Assembly (NCBI RefSeq): GCF_006715175.1
Contig: NZ_VFMQ01000001.1
Coordinates: 2,418,001-2,482,000, forward strand
Length of the DNA stretch: 64,000 bases
From: Curtobacterium citreum
GTDB taxonomy: Bacteria > Actinomycetota > Actinomycetes > Actinomycetales > Microbacteriaceae
Reading direction: 5' to 3'
Translations under genes and position numbers: made by a program
Shown: in pieces, positions 57,421-64,000 of the stretch
How positions within the stretch are numbered: position 1 is the stretch's first letter
Layout: each line of letters opens with the position of its first letter
Notes under the pieces: generated by a model
What the model was told of the DNA's origin: nothing
Databases searched by the model: none
What the model saw: the letters and a program-made list of their open reading frames with translations, nothing else

Positions 57421-58379
57421 CGCGTGCCGACCGGGTCGGCAACGGGACGCGGTGCCGGCGCGGCGACGACCACGCCGCCGAGCAGCCGGCCCACGGCGTA
57501 GCCCAGGACGGTCGTGGCGACCGACGCGACCACCGTGGCAGCGCGAGCGAGCCCGCCGCGACCGACGGCACGGAGCTCGCGGAGCACCGCCCGCGGGATC
57601 ACCCGGGTCAGGTAGATGGACTCGCTGGCGAGCGCATCACCGGTGCCGACGCGACGTGCCAGCACGGCCTTCGAGATGCCCTCGTAGTAGCTCCGGCGGA
57701 GCAGGTACCGCATGCCGACGCGGTCCGCCGACACCCGGTGCGACACGTTCGACCGCGGCTCGTGGCGGATCCGCGCCCCCGGCTGCACCGCGGCGATGCG
57801 GATGCACAGCTCGGTCTCCTCGCAGCCGAGCGGCTGGTTCCCGACGCGGCCGATGCCGGACCGGAAGCCGCCGGCGCGCAGGATCGACTCGCGACGGAAC
57901 GCCATGCTCGACCCGATCACGTTGCGGACGTCGCCCGCGGTCTCCGGCAGGCCGGTGTAGCTGCAGCCGACGATCCACAGGAGCTCGTCGACGTACGGCC
58001 CGGAGCCCGTGGTCGAGGGCCAGGACGGCGTGGCGCGGCCGCCGACGCCGACGACCGCGGGGTCCTCGAGCGCGGCGAGCATGTGCCCGAGCCAGTCGGG
58101 ATCGGCGGTGGCGTCGTCGTCCAGGAACGCGACCACGTCGGCGTCCGTCGCCGCCACCCCGGTGTTGCGGGCGCCGGACAGGCCGCGGTCCTCGGCGTTC
58201 TCGAGGACGAGCAGCTCCGGCCAGCGCGCGCGGGCCCGGGCGAGCAGCTCCGGCTCGTGGTCGATCACCAGCACGACCTCCGGGTGCTCCGGCTGCCGAC
58301 GCGCCGACTCGACACTGTCCTGCAGGTCGCCCCACCGCAGCTGCGTGTAGGCGCAGACGACGACGGCGACCCGCGTCAC
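57417..58379 (-). CDS. Family 2 glycosyltransferase
   Basis: A 320-residue GT2 enzyme: VAVVVCAYTQLRWGDLQDSVES, LSGARNTGVAATDADVVAFLDDDATADPDW with DDD, RRESILRAGGF and LGCEETELCIRIA. The GTG start at 58379 overlaps the stop of the next gene (GTGA). After the GT-A fold a C-terminal segment (RRVGTGDALASESIYL) leads to a possible membrane anchor, VVASVATTVLGYAVGRLLGGVVV. Role likely in polysaccharide synthesis. Confidence 0.9.
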   Translation of the reverse strand: MTRVAVVVCAYTQLRWGDLQDSVESARRQPEHPEVVLVIDHEPELLARARARWPELLVLENAEDRGLSGARNTGVAATDADVVAFLDDDATADPDWLGHMLAALEDPAVVGVGGRATPSWPSTTGSGPYVDELLWIVGCSYTGLPETAGDVRNVIGSSMAFRRESILRAGGFRSGIGRVGNQPLGCEETELCIRIAAVQPGARIRHEPRSNVSHRVSADRVGMRYLLRRSYYEGISKAVLARRVGTGDALASESIYLTRVIPRAVLRELRAVGRGGLARAATVVASVATTVLGYAVGRLLGGVVVAAPAPRPVADPVGTR

Positions 58380-59266
58380 GCGGCGTCCCCCTCGAGCGCC
58401 CCGGCCGGCGACGCGTGCGCCGCCGCCGGCGCGTGCGCCGCCGCCGGCAGCACCACCGGCGCAGCCACCACCGGCGCAGCCACCACCGGCGCAGCCACCA
58501 CCGGCGCAGCCGACACGGCACGGCGCCCGGAGGCCCGCCGCCGCTCGTGCACGATCGACGTCAGGACGCGGATGCCGTCCGTGACGGCGTTGAGGTTGCT
58601 CGCCCCGTGCACGCGCAGCTTCTCGTGGCTCGGCACCTCGGCGATGCGCAGTCCGGCGGCCGACCACCGGCACGTCAGCACGGTCTCGATCTCGAACCCG
58701 TCGCCCCACAGCATCGAGCCGTCCAGCGGCTTCGGGAGCGTCGAGGACAGCAGCGCGATCGCCGGCAGCGTGTCGGCCCAGAAGGCGTTGTAGCCGTAGC
58801 AGAGGTCGCTGTACCGGGTGCCGAGGATGACGTTGCACAGCAGGTTCAGCCCGCGGTTGCCGAGGCTCCGGACGATGGTGATGTCGTCGCTGCCGCCGCC
58901 CAGGGCGTACCGGGTGCCCTTCGCGACGTCGGCACCGTCGCGGAGCGCCTGGACGAAGCGCGGGATCTCGTCCGGGTCCGCGGAGCAGTCGGCGTCGAAC
59001 ATCACGACGACGTCGCCGGTCACGGCCTCGAACCCGCATGCGAGGGCGTTGCCCTTGCCCTTCCGGGTCTGGTGCACGACACGGATGCCGGGCATGATCC
59101 GGCGGGCGGTCGCGACGGTGTCGTCGACGGAGTTGCCGTCCACGAGGATGACCTCGTGCACCGGCGGGAGCTTCGGGAGGATGATCTCGAGGTTGCGCGC
59201 TTCGTTGCGCGCCGGGATGACCACGGAGACGCGGGGGTCTGCCGGACGGACCGGGCTGACGGACAT
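58376..59266 (-). CDS. Family 2 glycosyltransferase (DPM1-like)
   Basis: A 296-residue GT2 enzyme resembling dolichyl-/polyprenyl-phosphate sugar synthases: VSVVIPARNEARNLEIIL, VHEVILVDGNSVDDTV, RKGKGNALACGFEAVTGDVVVMFDADCSADPDEI (DxD in DAD) and GSMLWGDGFEIETVL. It may charge polyprenyl phosphate with a sugar for the GT-C-like protein. The C-terminal 45 residues hold PVVAAPVVAAPVV repeats and Ala-rich sequence, encoded by 15-bp repeats. ATG with AGGAG upstream. Confidence 0.9.
   Translation of the reverse strand: MSVSPVRPADPRVSVVIPARNEARNLEIILPKLPPVHEVILVDGNSVDDTVATARRIMPGIRVVHQTRKGKGNALACGFEAVTGDVVVMFDADCSADPDEIPRFVQALRDGADVAKGTRYALGGGSDDITIVRSLGNRGLNLLCNVILGTRYSDLCYGYNAFWADTLPAIALLSSTLPKPLDGSMLWGDGFEIETVLTCRWSAAGLRIAEVPSHEKLRVHGASNLNAVTDGIRVLTSIVHERRRASGRRAVSAAPVVAAPVVAAPVVAAPVVLPAAAHAPAAAHASPAGALEGDAA
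58447..58511. repeat. 15-bp tandem repeat in GT2 gene 3' end
   Basis: About four copies of GCAGCCACCACCGGC, each adding AAPVV-type residues to the C-terminus of the GT2 enzyme. A related pair of 15-bp GCGTGCGCCGCCGCC units lies just before. Copy number may vary between strains. Confidence 0.85.
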
Positions 59267-59666
59267 GCGGAGGTGCTCCTGTCGGGTTCAGGGTGCAGGG
59301 GACGGCTCCCAGCAGGGACGCGGGTACGACGCCGCCGGGGGTCCTGGACGAGTGGGTACGCCTCGTCCGTGCTCCACAACCCTCGTCGCGGCGCGTGGGC
59401 GGGTCAATGCGCTCGGGTCCGCCTTGCGGCTCACCAGCGACCGCTACGGAAACCCGCAAGCGGCTCCGCCGCCGGCCTGGAGGATCGCCCCGCGCCCGCC
59501 CGGCGCGTCCCGCCGTGTGCTCCCCACCCTGGTGCGAGCCGCCGGCGCGACCGGTCCAGCGCGGACCATGCGGCGCGAGCGGTCTGCTGCGCGCGACCCG
59601 GCCGGATCCGAGCCTCGCGGGCGATCCGGGCGTGTCCTCGGATCCGAGGCCGTCCGCGGACAACGC
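59267..59666. other. Gene-free stretch upstream of GT2/terminator
   Basis: About 400 bases with no ORF that I can support. It carries the promoter of the minus-strand polysaccharide operon, probably close to 59290-59400, but no confident -35/-10. The palindrome CCTCGGATCCGAGG (59637-59650) is the only clear structure. The translations of the plus strand here are Arg/Pro-rich and look like shadow frames. Confidence 0.5.
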
Positions 59667-59697
59667 GAAAGGCCCCCGGGATTCCCGGGGGCCTTTC
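59667..59697. terminator. Strong hairpin after tRNA-Gln
   Basis: Perfect 15-bp arms (GAAAGGCCCCCGGGA and complement, 59667-59681 with 59683-59697) leave a one-base loop. It stands 14 nt after the tRNA-Gln 3' end on the minus strand and is its probable terminator. Confidence 0.75.
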
Positions 59698-59710
59698 ACT
59701 TGTGATGTTG

Positions 59711-59782
59711 CTGGGGTACCTGGACTCGAACCAAGAACGACGGTACCAGAAACCGCTGTGTTGCCAATTACACCATACCCCA
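59711..59782 (-). tRNA. tRNA-Gln (CTG)
   Basis: Cloverleaf on the minus strand: acceptor TGGGGTA with TACCCCA, anticodon loop TTCTGGT with anticodon CTG, T-arm loop TTCGAGT, discriminator G. CCA is not encoded. It lies a few dozen bases after the end of the thioredoxin-reductase-like gene and near gltX; the non-discriminating GltX of many actinobacteria also charges tRNA-Gln. Confidence 0.93.
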
Positions 59783-59827
59783 AAAGGCCGTTGGCCTTCT
59801 GTTCCCGGTTGCCCGGGGCACGATCAA

Positions 59828-60817
59828 CTACTGTACAGCATCCCGAGCGTCTTCGAGACCACCCACCAGGTCACGGTGCACGGCAGCCGCCGTCGTCGCC
59901 CCGTGACCGGCCGCCACGATGAGCTGTTCCGGTCCGGGCGGCGTCACGTCACCGACCGCGTAGAGCCCTGCGACACCTGTCCGCCCGAGCCGGTCGACCC
60001 GGACGAGGCCCTCCCCGTCACGCACGACCGGGGCGTCGAGCCAGTCGAGGTCCGCGTGCCACACCGGGCGCAGGAAGACCCCCGTGTGCGGCGTCACCGT
60101 GCCGTCGGCCAGTCGGACACCCGTGAGACCAGACCGATCCCCCTCGAGGTCCGCCACCGGACGCTCGTCCACGCGCACCCCGGCGGCTGCCAGACGCGCA
60201 CGTCCGGCAGGATCGAGCGGCGCGACCCCGTTCGTGTACACGACGAGGTCGTCGGTCCAGGACGCCAACAGCAGCGCCCGGTCGACGACGTCCGGCGTCT
60301 CGCAGACCAGTCCGAGGGCCTGGGCGGCGTGCTCGTACCCGTCGCACTCGACGCAGCTGTGCGCGGACGTGCCGTAGAACGCCCGGAGCGACGGCAGCGC
60401 GGGGAACTCCTCGCGGAGCCCAGTCGCGACGACCACGGCACGCACCCGCGCCGTCGTCTCGGTGCCGCGCCACGAGCCGTGCACCGTCCACGCGTCCCCG
60501 TCCGGGGCCACGCGGTCGACGACGGCCTGCACGACCGTGGCCTCCGGGTAGCCGGCGACCTCCTCGCGGCCGAGGCGCCGCAGCTCGAGCGGCGAGATGC
60601 CGTCGCGCGTCACGAACCCGTGCGACCGCAGCGTGGCGGCGTTCCGCGGGCGGTTCGCGTCGACGAGGAGCACCGTCCGCCGTGCACGGACGAGGTTGAG
60701 CGCCGCGCTGAGCCCGGCCGGTCCCGCCCCGATGACCGCGACGTCCGCCTGCACGAGCTCAGCCGGCACCGCGTCGGCCGGCGCCGCGTCGGCGGGCACC
60801 GTGTCGTCAGCTCCCAC
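59828..60817 (-). CDS. Thioredoxin reductase-like FAD/NAD(P) oxidoreductase
   Basis: A 329-residue flavoprotein. VAVIGAGPAGLSAALNLVRA is the FAD motif (about 27-46); SCVECDGYEH carries a CxxC pair at C155 and C158 in the position of the TrxB redox site; GLYAVGDVTPPG is the C-terminal FAD motif. The N-terminal 20 residues are PADA repeats. It is more like the short NAD(P)/FAD oxidoreductases of the TrxB family than true TrxB. ATG or GTG at 60817, 8 nt after the gltX stop, so cotranscribed with it. Confidence 0.88.
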   Translation of the reverse strand: MGADDTVPADAAPADAVPAELVQADVAVIGAGPAGLSAALNLVRARRTVLLVDANRPRNAATLRSHGFVTRDGISPLELRRLGREEVAGYPEATVVQAVVDRVAPDGDAWTVHGSWRGTETTARVRAVVVATGLREEFPALPSLRAFYGTSAHSCVECDGYEHAAQALGLVCETPDVVDRALLLASWTDDLVVYTNGVAPLDPAGRARLAAAGVRVDERPVADLEGDRSGLTGVRLADGTVTPHTGVFLRPVWHADLDWLDAPVVRDGEGLVRVDRLGRTGVAGLYAVGDVTPPGPEQLIVAAGHGATTAAAVHRDLVGGLEDARDAVQ

Positions 60818-60824
60818 GGTGTCG

Positions 60825-62312
60825 TCAGCGATCCGCGAGCCGACGCAGCCGCGTCAGGGTGGACTCCTTGCCGAGGATCTCCATCGACTCGAACAGCGGC
60901 GGGCTGATGCGACGGCCGGACACCGCGACGCGCAGAGGTCCGAACGCGACCCGCGGCTTCAGGCCCATCTCGTCGATCAGCGCCGTGCGGAGCGCGGCCT
61001 CGATCGAGGCGGTGTCCCAGTCCTGCAGGCCCTCGAGCGCCGCCGTGCCGGCACGGAGCACCTCGGCCGTGTCGCCCTTGAGCGAGGCCAGTGCGTCGTC
61101 CTCGACCACCAGGTCGTCGTCCGCCGTGAACAGGAACCCGAGCAGCGCCGGCGCCTCGCCGAGCAGCTGCATGCGCTCCTGCACGAGCGGAGCTGCGGCG
61201 GTGAGCACGCGCTCCTGCTCCGGCGTGGGCGGGTCGGCGACCACCCCGTCCAGGTACGGCAGCAGTCGCGCGCGGAAGTCGTCGGCGCCGAGCAGCCGGA
61301 TGTGGTCGCCGTTGATCGCCTCGGCCTTCTTGTGGTCGAAGCGGGCCGGGTTCGGGTTCACGTCGACGACGTCGAACGCGGCGACCATCTCGTCCGAGGT
61401 GAAGACGTCGCGGTCCGGCGCGATCGACCAGCCGAGGAGCGCGAGGTAGTTGAGCAGGCCCTCGGGGACCATGCCCGCGGCACGGTGGTGGAAGAGGTTC
61501 GACTCGGGGTCGCGCTTCGAGAGCTTCTTGTTGCCCTCCCCCATCACGTAGGGCATGTGCCCGAAGCGCGGGATGAAGGACGTGATCCCGATCTCGTACA
61601 GCGCCTCGTACAGGGCGATCTGGCGCGGGGTCGACGACAGCAGGTCCTCGCCGCGGAGCACGTGGGTGATCCCCATCAGGGCGTCGTCCACCGGGTTCGT
61701 GAACGTGTAGAGCGGCTTGCCGTTCGGGCGCACCACGACGAAGTCCGGGAACGTCCCCTGCTTGAAGGTGATCTCGCCGCGCACGAGGTCCTCGAAGCTC
61801 AGGTCGCGGTCCGGCACGCGCAGCCGCAGGGCCGGCTGCCGGCCCTCGTCACGGAAGGCCTGGCGCTCCGCCTCGGTCAGGTCACGCTCGTGGTTGTCGT
61901 AGCCCTGCTTCGGGTCGCGACCGGCGGCCTTGTTGCGCGCCTCCATCTCCTCCGGAGTGACGTACGACTCGTAGACGTGCCCCGAAGCGCGCAGCTTCGC
62001 GATGACGTCGTCGTACACGTCCGAACGCTCCGACTGCCGGTAGGGGCCGTGCGGTCCACCGACCTCGACGCCCTCGTCCCAGTCCAACCGGAGCCACCGG
62101 AGTGCGTCGAGGATCTGCTCGTACGACTCCTCGCTGTCCCTGGCGGCGTCGGTGTCCTCGATGCGGAACACGAGCTTGCCGCCGTTGTGGCGGGCGTAGG
62201 CCCAGTTGAAGAGCGCCGTCCGGATGAGGCCCACGTGCGGGGTCCCCGTCGGGCTCGGGCAGAAACGGACGCGGATGTCGGAGCCGGTTGCGGCGGTGAA
62301 CGGTGCAGTCAT
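60825..62312 (-). CDS. gltX: Glutamyl-tRNA synthetase
   Basis: Class I synthetase that charges tRNA-Glu. [11 protein letters not shown] (19-29) is the HIGH-type motif and [17 protein letters not shown] is KMSKS-type. The catalytic Rossmann fold and C-terminal anticodon-binding helices total 495 residues. Two tRNA-Glu genes lie about 20 kb upstream and a tRNA-Gln gene close downstream. ATG start at 62312 ([17 protein letters not shown]). Confidence 0.97.
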   Translation of the reverse strand: MTAPFTAATGSDIRVRFCPSPTGTPHVGLIRTALFNWAYARHNGGKLVFRIEDTDAARDSEESYEQILDALRWLRLDWDEGVEVGGPHGPYRQSERSDVYDDVIAKLRASGHVYESYVTPEEMEARNKAAGRDPKQGYDNHERDLTEAERQAFRDEGRQPALRLRVPDRDLSFEDLVRGEITFKQGTFPDFVVVRPNGKPLYTFTNPVDDALMGITHVLRGEDLLSSTPRQIALYEALYEIGITSFIPRFGHMPYVMGEGNKKLSKRDPESNLFHHRAAGMVPEGLLNYLALLGWSIAPDRDVFTSDEMVAAFDVVDVNPNPARFDHKKAEAINGDHIRLLGADDFRARLLPYLDGVVADPPTPEQERVLTAAAPLVQERMQLLGEAPALLGFLFTADDDLVVEDDALASLKGDTAEVLRAGTAALEGLQDWDTASIEAALRTALIDEMGLKPRVAFGPLRVAVSGRRISPPLFESMEILGKESTLTRLRRLADR

Positions 62313-62407
62313 GACGGGTCGATCCTACCGGCAGCCCACTGCGCCGGGCAGGCTGCAGGAGACGCTGTGGAAGCCGCCCGGAAATGCAGGAGCCCCGAAA
62401 CGCAGGA

Positions 62408-62435
62408 AACCCCTGACCAGTCATGGTCAGGGGTT
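62408..62435 (-). terminator. rRNA operon terminator
   Basis: Perfect 11-bp stem AACCCCTGACC / GGTCAGGGGTT around AGTCAT, 22 nt after the 5S 3' end on the minus strand, followed by TTCC TGCGTTTC. The probable end of the rRNA transcript; gltX lies downstream. Confidence 0.75.
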
Positions 62436-62456
62436 CCCTGGTGTTACCAACGTTGA

Positions 62457-62575
62457 GTCCGGCGGCGTCCTACTCTCCCACAAGGTCCCCCTTGCAGTAC
62501 CATCGGCGCTGAGAGGCTTAGCTTCCGGGTTCGGAATGTGACCGGGCGTTTCCCTCTCGCTATGACCACCGGAAC
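62457..62575 (-). rRNA. rrf: 5S ribosomal RNA
   Basis: Reads on the minus strand from GTTCCGGTGGTCATAGCGAG to GTAGGACGCCGCCGGAC. CCGAACCCGGAAGCTAAG and the terminal helix are characteristic of actinobacterial 5S. Ends are accurate to a few bases. Part of the rRNA operon that continues beyond the right edge. Confidence 0.95.
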
Positions 62576-62679
62576 ACCTTCGACTTGACCCATCGGATCA
62601 AGAAAGCTGTCCCGCGCATGCGCGGTGTTCAGTTTCATGTTCCCGATCGTCTGTCGGGAACCACAAAGTGGACGCGAGC

Positions 62680-62701
62680 CCCACACCACGAATGGTGTGG
62701 G
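62680..62701 (-). other. Processing-type hairpin in 23S-5S spacer
   Basis: 9-bp stem CCCACACCA / TGGTGTGGG with loop CGAA lies between the 5S and 23S genes. This spacer (62576-62712) otherwise holds no gene; stems of this kind direct RNase processing of the transcript. Confidence 0.5.
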
Positions 62702-62712
62702 TAAAAAGTGTG

Positions 62713-64000
<1,288 letters not shown>

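Overview
The window is high-GC actinobacterial chromosome. Short intergenic gaps, many GTG/TTG starts, ATGA/GTGA gene couplings, leaderless-looking starts and the order smc-mutM-rnc-rpmF-yceD-coaD-recG all fit Actinobacteria. The gene content and protein character suggest Microbacteriaceae, perhaps Curtobacterium or a relative; that assignment is inference, because no database could be searched.

Region by region. (1) 1-10.5 kb is translation, protein targeting and cofactors: the end of map, the rpsP-khpA-rimM-trmD operon (minus), a FadH-type 2,4-dienoyl-CoA reductase, a GCS2-type glutamate-cysteine ligase, ffh, lipB-lipA (plus), a 52-aa membrane peptide and ftsY. (2) 10.5-11.7 kb: a TerC-family metal exporter behind a clear yybP-ykoY (Mn2+) riboswitch. 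(3) 11.8-24.5 kb: smc, mutM, rnc, rpmF, yceD, coaD and recG (minus), rsmD (plus), thiL (minus), a DUF3515 lipoprotein (plus). (4) 23.4-30.0 kb: a minus-strand operon leuC-leuD-murA-plsC-gpsA-ddl, joining leucine synthesis to wall and membrane precursor synthesis, with a 14-bp palindrome upstream. (5) 30.2-33.4 kb: a FUSC-like membrane protein, a histidine phosphatase, a crcB fluoride-channel pair and a RidA-like protein. (6) 33.4-38.7 kb: an iron-regulated desferrioxamine-type siderophore operon (decarboxylase, N-hydroxylase, and a fused acyltransferase-NIS synthetase) under a DtxR/IdeR iron box that abuts the first start codon. (7) 38.8-42.0 kb: a flavin oxidoreductase, and a FAD monooxygenase divergent from a MarR regulator with an operator between them. 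(8) 42.2-48.2 kb: two tandem tRNA-Glu genes, an MBL-fold protein, and a sugar ABC importer operon (binding protein, two permeases, a small membrane protein, a LacI regulator) with two LacI-type palindromes upstream. (9) 48.4-59.3 kb: a polysaccharide region with paired divergent GT2 glycosyltransferases, a frameshifted branching-type glycosyltransferase, a flippase, a GH16 glycosidase, a large GT-C-like membrane protein and two more GT2 enzymes. (10) 59.7-64.0 kb: tRNA-Gln, a thioredoxin-reductase-like protein, gltX, 5S rRNA and the 3' part of 23S rRNA (minus; the rRNA operon continues past the right edge).

Cross-cutting: at least seven intergenic spacers carry variants of one GGAGG...CCTCC palindrome, often followed by a GTCGCGAC box. 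It looks like a REP-type element that doubles as a transcription terminator. Other gaps carry unrelated long hairpins. The most interesting items are the riboswitch expression platform, the iron box and fused siderophore synthetase, the palindrome family, the double operator of the sugar importer and the polysaccharide region. I found no CRISPR array, transposase or prophage.
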